The notes beneath the pieces were generated by a model. That model was not told where the DNA came from. It saw nothing but the letters and a program-made list of their open reading frames with translations, and ran no database searches. A program made the translations under genes and the position numbers. A DNA stretch of 64,000 nucleotides from assembly GCA_016788065.1 (NCBI GenBank), contig JAEUTI010000081.1, positions 1 through 64,000 on the forward strand, in the 5' to 3' direction. The stretch comes from Bacteroidia bacterium (GTDB taxonomy: Bacteria; Bacteroidota; Bacteroidia; AKYH767-A; OLB10). Each line of letters starts with the position of its first letter. Position 1 is the stretch's first letter. This document shows positions 55,362 to 63,390 of the stretch, in pieces.

Positions 55362-57184
55362 GTAAATTCGGTGCACATATCGATTCTATTCTTGCTACTA
55401 TGCCCGATGCTCCGGGCATCTATCAGTTTTTTAATAAAGCTTCACAGATTATTTATGTAGGGAAAGCGAAAAATCTTAAGAAAAGAGTTTATAGCTATTT
55501 TGCTAAAGAAGTACACGACAGTGGCAAGACCACTATTCTTGTTAAACAAATTGAAGATATCCGCTATCTGGTAGTTGAAACAGAACAGGATGCATTGTTG
55601 CTTGAGAATAATTTAATTAAGAAGCATCAGCCACGATACAATGTTTTATTAAAAGATGATAAAACATTTCCTTGGATATGTATAAAGAAAGAAAGATTTC
55701 CCAGAGTCTTTACCACCCGCAAGTTTATTAAAGATGGCTCCCAGTATTTTGGTCCGTACACCAATGTTAAAATGGTTTACACCTTACTGGAACTGGTTGG
55801 AGCTTTATTCAAATTGCGAAATTGTAATTTGTTGCTTTCAGAGGAAAATATCGCTGCCGGTAAATTTCGGGTTTGTCTCGAATATCATGTTGGAAATTGT
55901 CTGGGACCCTGCGAATCACATCAGTCTGAAAGCGATTATCTGGCATCAATCAAACAAATTCGGGAAATTTTAAAAGGAAATATTAATACTGTGCTCGGTT
56001 ACCTCGAAGAGCTGATGCAACAATATGCTTCCGGTTATGAGTATGAGCAAGCTCAACTCATAAAAGAAAAAATTCAGATGCTTGAACAGTATCGTAGTAA
56101 ATCGGTTGTTGTAAGTTCATCAATTCACAATGTGGATGTGTTTTCTATCATCAATAAAGAAAAAGTTGCTTATGTTAATTTTTTGAAAATTATAAATGGT
56201 GCCATTATTCAGACACACACTTTGGAGATGCGTAAGAAACTCGACGAAACAGATGCCGAGCTCCTGGAACTGGCAATCATTGAACTTAGAAATCGCTATC
56301 ACAGCGATGCCCGCGAAGTGCTGGTAAATACAGAACTGGAATTAGAGCTTGAGGGAGTGACATTTGTGGTTCCGAAAATTGGTGATAAGAAACATTTGAT
56401 AAGTTTGAGTCTGAAAAATCTTTTCTATTACATCCGGGAACAGGAAACCAAAATGGATAAGCTCGATCCGGAACATCGAATTGACAGGCTGATGAATCAG
56501 ATGAAAACTGATTTGCGGATGAAGGAACAGCCGAGACTTATTGAATGCTTCGATAACTCAAATATTCAGGGAGCCTTTCCAGTTGCTGCTATGTCGGTTT
56601 TCAGAGATGGCAAACCTGCTAAAAGTGAATACCGCCACTTTAACATCAAAACAGTTGAAGGTCCCAACGATTTTGCTTCTATGGAGGAGGTGATTGAACG
56701 AAGATATTCCCGGGTAATGGAAGAAAATCTGGAGTTACCGCAATTAATCGTTATTGATGGTGGCAAAGGCCAACTGTCGGCTGCTGTGACCAGTTTGAAG
56801 AAAGTGGGAGTTTATGGAAAAGTAACTGTGATTGGAATTGCCAAGAAGCTGGAAGAAATTTATTTTCCGGAAGATTCTGTTCCGATTTATCTGGATAAAA
56901 AAGGAGAGACGCTACGAATTATTCAGCAAGCACGGGATGAGGTGCATCGCTTCGGAATTACACATCATAGAAATCGCAGAAGTAAATCGATTACGGCAAC
57001 GGGTCTTTCAGAAATAAAAGGTGTTGGATCTACAACAGCAACCGATGTATTGCGTCATTTTCGCTCCCTGAAAAGAGTTCGTGAAGCAACTCTTAGTGAA
57101 TTGGAAGAGGTGGTAGGTAAATCGAAAGCACAGTTAATTTTCAATCATTTCCATCCGCAGGAATTGCCGCCTGATGTTGCTTAA
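55358..57184 (+). CDS. uvrC: UvrABC excision nuclease subunit C
   Basis: A 608-residue nuclease that makes both incisions beside DNA lesions held by UvrB. Domains in order: GIY-YIG (about 12-95; PDAPGIYQFFNKASQIIYVGK), cysteine segment FRVCLEYHVGNCLGPC, UVR motif (about 205-240; EYEQAQLIKEKIQMLEQY), RNase H-like endonuclease (about 390-540; ECFDNSNIQGAFPVAAMSVF, VIDGGKGQLSAA) and tandem HhH (about 560-605; EIKGVGSTTATDVLRHF). Length is normal. It is the third gene of an ATGA-linked operon. Its stop codon shares TTAA with the stop of the convergent gene. Confidence 0.97.
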   Translation: MSKFGAHIDSILATMPDAPGIYQFFNKASQIIYVGKAKNLKKRVYSYFAKEVHDSGKTTILVKQIEDIRYLVVETEQDALLLENNLIKKHQPRYNVLLKDDKTFPWICIKKERFPRVFTTRKFIKDGSQYFGPYTNVKMVYTLLELVGALFKLRNCNLLLSEENIAAGKFRVCLEYHVGNCLGPCESHQSESDYLASIKQIREILKGNINTVLGYLEELMQQYASGYEYEQAQLIKEKIQMLEQYRSKSVVVSSSIHNVDVFSIINKEKVAYVNFLKIINGAIIQTHTLEMRKKLDETDAELLELAIIELRNRYHSDAREVLVNTELELELEGVTFVVPKIGDKKHLISLSLKNLFYYIREQETKMDKLDPEHRIDRLMNQMKTDLRMKEQPRLIECFDNSNIQGAFPVAAMSVFRDGKPAKSEYRHFNIKTVEGPNDFASMEEVIERRYSRVMEENLELPQLIVIDGGKGQLSAAVTSLKKVGVYGKVTVIGIAKKLEEIYFPEDSVPIYLDKKGETLRIIQQARDEVHRFGITHHRNRRSKSITATGLSEIKGVGSTTATDVLRHFRSLKRVREATLSELEEVVGKSKAQLIFNHFHPQELPPDVA

Positions 57185-57978
57185 AAGGTAACAGATACCG
57201 GCTTGCCAAAGGGACTGCTTTTTCCGCTCAAATCGACATGAGAAATGCGGTACCAAGTCTCCGGTTTAAAAGTACCATTGTCGATAAACGAATATTTGGA
57301 AGTTGTGCTATTTCTGTTATCTTTAACATAGCCTGCAAATTCAAATTGCGAACCGTTTTTAGACCGTTCAATCATAAAATAATTGCCATCCGGATTACCG
57401 GGTGCTGTCCACATTAAACGCACTACATTTCTTTCTTTCAGAACTGTAATTTTATCTGCCATAACCGGCTCCTGCGATTGAGAAGCTTCACCATCAAAGG
57501 CGCGGACACAAGCGGTGAGGTCACCGTTGGAGATTCTCCAATACTCATCAGCTTCATCACAAACCAAAGCAATACGCAGCTTGAAATTGCTGTTTGATGG
57601 CACTTCAATAGAATCTTTGTAATTGATAACTCCTTCCACCTGATCGCCACGTAGCGTTTTGGTGGAGGTAATTTTTCCATCAACATAATAGAATATCCAG
57701 GCGAAGTCCTTCTCGTCAAGAGTACCACTATTCGTTAACCGCATCCGGATATCGATTCGGCGGGGCTGTTTTTCGGGACTTTCACCGGTATTTAAGATAG
57801 GCGAATAAAAGTTGCACGAGTTTTTGTTCACAGTCCAGTCGCTGCCTTCCTGAGTTCCACAGGAAGTAGAGTAGGACGCCTTGTCGCTAATATTGAACCG
57901 GTAAACCTGGCTGCAATCCTGACTAACCCCCAAAACGGGGATCAAAAATGTGAATAGAAGTGTTTTAAAGGGTTTCAT
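57181..57978 (-). CDS. Secreted protein with fibronectin-III-like C-terminal domain
   Basis: A 265-residue protein. A signal peptide (KPFKTLLFTFLIPVLGVSQ, about 1-20) precedes a region with several cysteines (DCSQVYRF, TSCGTQEG, NSCNFY, LVCDEADEYW, LTACVRAF) that may form disulfides. The last ~95 residues (VVRLMWTAPGNPDGNYFMIERSK to WYRISHVDLSGK) have the pattern of a fibronectin III domain. It lacks a T9SS sorting domain. Function unknown. Its TAA stop (57181-57183, reverse) overlaps that of uvrC. Confidence 0.8.
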   Translation of the reverse strand: MKPFKTLLFTFLIPVLGVSQDCSQVYRFNISDKASYSTSCGTQEGSDWTVNKNSCNFYSPILNTGESPEKQPRRIDIRMRLTNSGTLDEKDFAWIFYYVDGKITSTKTLRGDQVEGVINYKDSIEVPSNSNFKLRIALVCDEADEYWRISNGDLTACVRAFDGEASQSQEPVMADKITVLKERNVVRLMWTAPGNPDGNYFMIERSKNGSQFEFAGYVKDNRNSTTSKYSFIDNGTFKPETWYRISHVDLSGKSSPFGKPVSVTF

Positions 57979-58151
57979 CCGCTTTTTTGGGTTTTGGTTA
58001 TAAACTTGTACGCTCAGACAGATACTTTGTTGCCTGGTTGTACCATAGAATTGTAGTATTCTTCAGATTCTGCCACCGGAATCCCTTTGATGGCAAAAAA
58101 TCATTAAATTCGCATATCCAACCGTCTTTTATTTACGTTGTAAATTGGAAT

Positions 58152-61100
58152 ATGACAAATTGTAAATCATTGATACTGCAAATATCCAGGATATTTATAG
58201 CTGTTCTGACAGCCCTTTTCATGATAATACCAACAGAGTTATCAGCACAATTCTATCAGGGTTACCAGATGGATTTTGGCAAAAACAGGGTTCAGTACAA
58301 TGATTTTTACTGGACTTTCTACCGTTTTAAGAACTTCGACACCTATTTTTATGTCGGCGGCAAGGATTTGGCCGAATTTGTCGGGCGCACAGCGGATGGT
58401 GAAATTGAGGAGGTTGAGAAACTCTTTGATTACCGGACAAATGGGCGGTTGCAGTTTATGATTTTTAACCGCTATTCTGATCTGAAACAAACCAATATTG
58501 GTCTGGAAGGCGATGAAATGATGGGAAATACCGGTGGTCTGACCCGGGTTCTGGGGAATAAGGTCCTCATTTATTTTGATGGTGATCACGAACACCTTCG
58601 CCAGCAAATCAGAGCCGGAGTTGCTCAGGTGCTTTTTCATCAGCTGTTGTATGGCGGTAATATTAAAGACCGGTTACAGACTGCCGTGCTGCTTACTATT
58701 CCACCCTGGTTTGAACAAGGACTGATTTCGTATGTCGCCAAAGGTTGGGGTGTTGAACAGGATAATCAGATGCGGGATGGAATCCTTTCCGGAAAATATA
58801 CCCGTTTTAACCGGTTACTGGAAGGAGAAAGTGAATTTGCAGGACACTCTATGTGGCATTACATAGCCCAAACATACGGTACCACTTCTATTGCAAATTT
58901 GCTCTACATGACCCGAATAAACCGCAGCATTGAAAGCGGGTTTAACTATGTGCTTGGTGTGAACTTGAAGCGACTCACTTCTAATTGGCTATTGTATAAT
59001 CAGAAATATTATCAGAATGATGAGAAAGGCCGCAACTTACCCTCAGGCGAAATGGTGGTTGGAAAGCCTAAATCGGGTCGCATTTACAGCAATTTAAGAG
59101 TCAGTCCCGATGGGAACCTTGCATCCTATGTCACTAACGATATGGGTAAGTATAAAGTCTTTATCGCCGACCTGAAAAAGGGTAAATCGAAACGTGTTGC
59201 TAAAGGTGGCTACAAATCCAATCAGCAAAAGGCAGACCTGAGTTTTCCATTGGTAGCATGGCACCCTTCCGGTCAGTACCTTACGGTGATGAAAGAGAAG
59301 AAAGGGAAGATATGGATGGATTACCACAAGCCCGGAAAAAGGAAAGCAGAAAAAAATAAGTTCTTTTATTTCGATAAAGTTCTCGACTTCAGCTATGCCC
59401 CCAATGGTCAGGATATTGTGTTGTCGGGAATTCAAAATGGACAATCCGATATTTTTGTCTTTAATGTGAGAAGTAAAACATCGCAGAATTTAACCGAAGA
59501 TCTTTATGATGATATGGATCCTGTCTTTTCTGCTGATGGAAAATATATTTATTTTTCTTCTGCCAGAACAAATGATACCTTGGGCGTTGATAACGATCGG
59601 TCGCTTTCTACAGCTACTAATTTCGATATTTTCCAAATGGATTTTTCGCCTCGTTCCAAAGTTTTAAAGCGTATTACATCTACACCACTGGCAAATGAAA
59701 TTCATCCGTTGCCACTCGATTCAGGAAGATTATTTTACCTGAGTGATGCCAATGGAATTTATAACCGTTATGTGGCTGGTATCGACAGCGTGATTTCGTT
59801 TATTGATACCACAGAACATTACCGGTATACGGTGCAAAATTTTCCGCAGTCTGATTTTTCAAGAAATATTGATGATCACGATATCAGTTTCCGGAGAAAC
59901 AAATATGCATCGATGCATTTTGCCGATGGGAAATACAGATTGCAGGTAGCACCAATGCCGGCTATAACGAATGATCAGGCATTTTCTCCTGCAAATACAC
60001 AATTGCGTCAGCTAAGTGCGAAATCATATCTTAAAGACAAACGAAATCCTTCTCAGCCAAAAGCAGCAGTGGTAGCACCCGGTTCACCAGCTGCAGGAAC
60101 GCCTGCTGATTCAACCAAAATTGACATCGACAATTACGTGTTTCAGAGTGAATTCATGAAACCCAAACCTAAGAAGGAACCTAAAAAAGAGACAGTACCC
60201 GATCCGGCTGCAGCCGCTGATACTTCTTTAGTTCCAACAGGCAAATCGGTTTCAGTAGCCAATCCCGATTCATTCATGTTGCCAAAACAACGCAATTATG
60301 ATATTGCCTTCAGTACCGATTATTTCATTACACAACTCGATAACAGTCTGCAGAATTCAACTTATCAGGCATTCACCGGCGATGCATTTTATTTTGATCC
60401 AGGCTTAAATGTTTTGATTCGCATTGGCGTGAATGATCTGATGAACGATTATAAAATTACCGGGGGCTTCCGTCTTTCTGGTGATTTGAATTCCAATGAA
60501 TATTTTGTCAGTTATGATAATCTGAAAAAACGAGTCGATAAATCTATTAGTTTTTACCGGCAGGCACGAGAATATATTTCAGGGTTTTCATATTTGAAAG
60601 TTCATACGCATGAAGGTAAGGGACAACTTCGTTTTCCATTTAATGACTTAGCTTCCTTACGTGGATCGCTATCATTTCGGACTGATCGTATTACAACACT
60701 ATCGACTGACATCGCCACTTTGAGTGAGCCTACGGTGAATAATTATTGGGGAAGTGCTAAAGTTGAATATGTCTATGATAACACACTCAATAAAGGTTTG
60801 AATTTATGGAATGGGTTGCGTTATAAATTATTTGCAGAAACATTCCGTCAGATTGACAAAGAAAAAACCTGGCTTGGTGTTGTTGGTGTAGATGCAAGAT
60901 ATTATTTGAAACTTCATCGTCAGTTAATACTGGCTTCCAGATTTGCTGCTTCAACTTCATTCGGTGATCAGAAATTAGTTTATTACCTCGGTTCTCAGGA
61001 TAATGCTATCATTCCAACCGATATTTTTGATTACTCCATACCAATTGATCAGACTCAGAATTATGGATTTCAGGCAATCGCAACCAACATGAGGGGCTTT

Positions 61101-61481
61101 ATACAGAACATTCGTAATGGAAACAGCTTTGCTCTCATCAATAATGAATTGCGGTTCCCGGTGTTTCAATATTTGCTGAACAAACCTATCAGATCCGATT
61201 TCATTCGTAATTTCCAGATTGTTGGATTCTTAGATGTTGGTACTGCATGGACCGGCAAGAGTCCCTATGCCAATGATAATTCATTCAACACTGAAGTGCT
61301 GAATGGTAATCCTGTAACAGTAATTCTCGACAGGCAAGTTGATCCTATTGTTGCAGGTTTTGGTGGAGGTATCAGAAGCAGGTTGTTTGGATACTTCATC
61401 CGATCAGATTGGGGCTGGGGGTATGAAGATGGTGTTGTTCGTGAACCTATATTCTACCTTTCATTGGGACTCGATTTTTAA
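58152..61481 (+). CDS. Outer-membrane protein with peptidase MA-like region, PD40 propeller and C-terminal barrel
   Basis: A 1109-residue protein started at ATG 58152, which puts the signal peptide (ISRIFIAVLTALFMIIPTELSA) at the N-terminus; an in-frame extension to 57987 is unsupported. About 25-330 resembles a peptidase MA-like domain with IPPWFEQGLISYVAKG, but where HExxH is expected the sequence is VLFHQLLYGG, so it is probably inactive. A TolB/PD40-like propeller follows (about 330-600; LRVSPDGNLASYVTND, DPVFSADGKYIYFSSAR). A Lys/Pro-rich linker leads to a beta-barrel (about 740-1109) ending YLSLGLDF, the terminal aromatic signature of outer-membrane proteins. It may be an outer-membrane assembly or transport protein. 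Confidence 0.86.
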   Translation: MTNCKSLILQISRIFIAVLTALFMIIPTELSAQFYQGYQMDFGKNRVQYNDFYWTFYRFKNFDTYFYVGGKDLAEFVGRTADGEIEEVEKLFDYRTNGRLQFMIFNRYSDLKQTNIGLEGDEMMGNTGGLTRVLGNKVLIYFDGDHEHLRQQIRAGVAQVLFHQLLYGGNIKDRLQTAVLLTIPPWFEQGLISYVAKGWGVEQDNQMRDGILSGKYTRFNRLLEGESEFAGHSMWHYIAQTYGTTSIANLLYMTRINRSIESGFNYVLGVNLKRLTSNWLLYNQKYYQNDEKGRNLPSGEMVVGKPKSGRIYSNLRVSPDGNLASYVTNDMGKYKVFIADLKKGKSKRVAKGGYKSNQQKADLSFPLVAWHPSGQYLTVMKEKKGKIWMDYHKPGKRKAEKNKFFYFDKVLDFSYAPNGQDIVLSGIQNGQSDIFVFNVRSKTSQNLTEDLYDDMDPVFSADGKYIYFSSARTNDTLGVDNDRSLSTATNFDIFQMDFSPRSKVLKRITSTPLANEIHPLPLDSGRLFYLSDANGIYNRYVAGIDSVISFIDTTEHYRYTVQNFPQSDFSRNIDDHDISFRRNKYASMHFADGKYRLQVAPMPAITNDQAFSPANTQLRQLSAKSYLKDKRNPSQPKAAVVAPGSPAAGTPADSTKIDIDNYVFQSEFMKPKPKKEPKKETVPDPAAAADTSLVPTGKSVSVANPDSFMLPKQRNYDIAFSTDYFITQLDNSLQNSTYQAFTGDAFYFDPGLNVLIRIGVNDLMNDYKITGGFRLSGDLNSNEYFVSYDNLKKRVDKSISFYRQAREYISGFSYLKVHTHEGKGQLRFPFNDLASLRGSLSFRTDRITTLSTDIATLSEPTVNNYWGSAKVEYVYDNTLNKGLNLWNGLRYKLFAETFRQIDKEKTWLGVVGVDARYYLKLHRQLILASRFAASTSFGDQKLVYYLGSQDNAIIPTDIFDYSIPIDQTQNYGFQAIATNMRGFIQNIRNGNSFALINNELRFPVFQYLLNKPIRSDFIRNFQIVGFLDVGTAWTGKSPYANDNSFNTEVLNGNPVTVILDRQVDPIVAGFGGGIRSRLFGYFIRSDWGWGYEDGVVREPIFYLSLGLDF

Positions 61482-61504
61482 TAGTTACTATTTCAACTCT
61501 CATT

Positions 61505-62686
61505 ATGCATCAAAAAATAAAATCACTTGCCGCCGGATATCTGAATGATGTAATCGGGTTACGTCGGCATTTACATCAGAATCCGGAACTTTCATTTAAA
61601 GAATTTAAAACTGCAGAGTTTGTCTGGAACCAACTCGATGCGATTGGTATTGCTGATAAACAGAAGTTAGCAGGAACTGGAATTGTAGCACTGATTAAGG
61701 GACGCAATGCTGATAAAAAAACGGTTGCTTTGCGTGCCGATATGGATGCTTTGCCAATTATTGAAGCAAATGAAGTTCCTTATAAATCTCAGAACATTGG
61801 AGTGATGCATGCATGTGGACATGATGCACACACAGCTTCACTTTTAGGAGCTGCAAGAATTTTAAATGAGCTGAAAAATGAATTTGAAGGAACCATCAAA
61901 CTGATTTTTCAGCCCGGTGAAGAAAAGTTGCCAGGTGGAGCATCGCTAATGATAAAAGAAGGTGTGTTACAAAATCCTGCACCTTCAGAAATTATTGGAC
62001 AACATGTGATGCCTTTGATTGATGCTGGTAAAGTTGGATTTCGCTCCGGTATTTACATGGCATCTACCGATGAAATTTATGTTACGGTTAAAGGTAAAGG
62101 CGGTCATGGTGCCATGCCTCATCTGAATATTGATCCGGTTTTAATAGCGAGTCACATGATTGTTGCATTGCAACAAATTGTAAGTCGACATGCAAACCCT
62201 ACCATGCCAAGTGTATTATCATTTGGAAAAGTAATTGCAAATGGTGCAACCAATGTAATTCCAAATGAAGTTTATCTGGAAGGAACATTTCGCACTCTCG
62301 ATGAAAAATGGCGAACTGAAGCACACTCCCGAATTTTAAAATTGGCCACCTCTGTTGTGGAAGGAATGGGTGGAACAGTGGATTTTGAAATCAGAAGAGG
62401 TTATCCGGCATTGGTGAATAATCCCGCATTAACTGCAGCTGCCAGAAAAGGTGCTGAAGAATACTTAGGAAAAGAAAACGTTTTAGATCTTGATATTTGG
62501 ATGGCAGCGGAAGATTTTGCCTTTTACTCACAACAGGCAGATGCATGTTTTTACCGCCTCGGAACACGCAATGAGTCGAAAGGCATTACTTCATCGGTTC
62601 ATACACCAACATTCGACATAGAAGAAAAATCTCTAGAAACAGGAATGGGACTCATGGCGTATTTGGCTGTGAAGCAGTTGGGGTGA
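61505..62686 (+). CDS. M20-family amidohydrolase (peptidase M20D)
   Basis: A 393-residue cytoplasmic metal-dependent hydrolase. Metal-binding motif HACGHDAHTASLLG and catalytic PGEEKLPGGASLM are present, the dimerisation domain occupies about 185-295 (VKGKGGHGAMPHLNIDP), and the third metal site is in AAEDFAFYSQ. It is close to N-acyl-amino-acid amidohydrolases of the IAA-amino-acid hydrolase/hippurate hydrolase type; the acyl substrate cannot be predicted. It begins 24 nt after the outer-membrane protein gene and is likely co-transcribed. Confidence 0.93.
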   Translation: MHQKIKSLAAGYLNDVIGLRRHLHQNPELSFKEFKTAEFVWNQLDAIGIADKQKLAGTGIVALIKGRNADKKTVALRADMDALPIIEANEVPYKSQNIGVMHACGHDAHTASLLGAARILNELKNEFEGTIKLIFQPGEEKLPGGASLMIKEGVLQNPAPSEIIGQHVMPLIDAGKVGFRSGIYMASTDEIYVTVKGKGGHGAMPHLNIDPVLIASHMIVALQQIVSRHANPTMPSVLSFGKVIANGATNVIPNEVYLEGTFRTLDEKWRTEAHSRILKLATSVVEGMGGTVDFEIRRGYPALVNNPALTAAARKGAEEYLGKENVLDLDIWMAAEDFAFYSQQADACFYRLGTRNESKGITSSVHTPTFDIEEKSLETGMGLMAYLAVKQLG

Positions 62687-62756
62687 TTTGCTGATTCTTT
62701 AATGTGCTAGTGTGCTGATTTTTGTTCCTCAGTAACAATTGGGTGACTGCACTTGA

Positions 62757-62805
62757 GTGACAAGCGCTGCCCAGAGCGAAGTCGAGGGGGGACAAGTGAC
62801 AAGTG
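62757..62805. repeat. GTGACAA heptamers interrupted by a REP-like palindrome
   Basis: GTGACAA at 62757-62763 is followed by a palindrome copy (62764-62790), then GACAA and GTGACAA at 62791-62802. The heptamer word is present on both sides. Confidence 0.8.
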
Positions 62806-62838
62806 GGGTGTGTGGACAAAAAGATGTGACTGCACATT

Positions 62839-62954
62839 GGTTGAAAGTTGAAAGCGCTGCCCAGAGCGTAGTCTAATGGGCGCCGCCCTGAGCGTAGTCG
62901 AAGTGTGCCCTGAACGCAGTCGAATGGGCGCTGCCCTGAGAAAAGCCGAATGGG
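62839..62954. repeat. TTGAAAG heptamers followed by four consecutive REP-like palindromes
   Basis: GGTTGAAAGTTGAA (62839-62852) also occurs in the array near the four-helix-bundle gene on the other strand. Palindrome copies are at 62854-62880, 62881-62905, 62906-62928 and 62929-62954, all in the same orientation and diverged from each other in the middle and at the ends. Confidence 0.87.
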
Positions 62955-63280
62955 TGCCGTTAAGCATGCTTCAGCTCTGCTTCACGGTTAGTGATTTGAT
63001 GATTCTTAATTTAAGTGTTTCTGCTCAGCAATTGAAATCTTTCTTAAAAATTGTTTGTTGCGGAATTAAAAGTGATAAACACATAATCAAAAAATTAATA
63101 ACGGCATTAGTTTTCTATTCAGAGTTCAGTGTTTTTCACTTTTAATTTTTAAGAATTATGTTTTTACCTATAAATATGTTTGCTCAAGAAAATCTCTTTT
63201 CATCTTAAAAATGATTTATTTAAGATTGACTAACAAAAATTGAAAAGTGAAATATTATAAAGCTAGAACCTAAAATTTTT

Positions 63281-63304
63281 AATCCTTAATCCTTAATCCT
63301 TAAT
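63281..63304. repeat. Heptamer tandem array (AATCCTT)n
   Basis: Three perfect AATCCTT copies plus AAT. It is the reverse complement of the AAGGATT array at 17625-17647. Confidence 0.92.
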
Positions 63305-63321
63305 TTTTCAAGCTCCCCATC

Positions 63322-63349
63322 TATCATTTATCATCTATAATCTATCATT
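63322..63349. repeat. Heptamer tandem array (TATCATT-like)
   Basis: Four 7-nt units: TATCATT, TATCATC, TATAATC, TATCATT. It lies 18 nt after the AATCCTT array and next to the recQ terminator. Confidence 0.85.
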
Positions 63350-63350
63350 T

Positions 63351-63390
63351 AAACAAAAGAGGCGCACTATGCAGTGCGCCTCTTTTGTTT
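63351..63390 (-). terminator. Strong rho-independent terminator of recQ
   Basis: A perfect 18-bp inverted repeat AAACAAAAGAGGCGCACT (63351-63368) with its complement at 63373-63390 and an ATGC loop. On either strand it ends in T-rich sequence, so it may act bidirectionally. It overlaps the recQ stop codon by 2 nt. Confidence 0.93.

Larger units (their letters stand above)
62687..63388. other. Intergenic spacer with REP-like palindromes and heptamer arrays
   Basis: A 702-nt gap. It contains five palindrome copies (62764-62954), GTGACAA and TTGAAAG heptamers around them, an AT-rich central part (about 62975-63275) with no gene seen, heptamer arrays at 63281-63349, and the recQ terminator. Short frames here encode translated repeats (PIRLRSGQ) and are rejected. 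Confidence 0.88.

Noticed and set aside
62707-62967. Minus-strand frame with repeated PIRLRSGQ
   Set aside because: It translates the REP-like palindromes; such repeats give spurious proteins.
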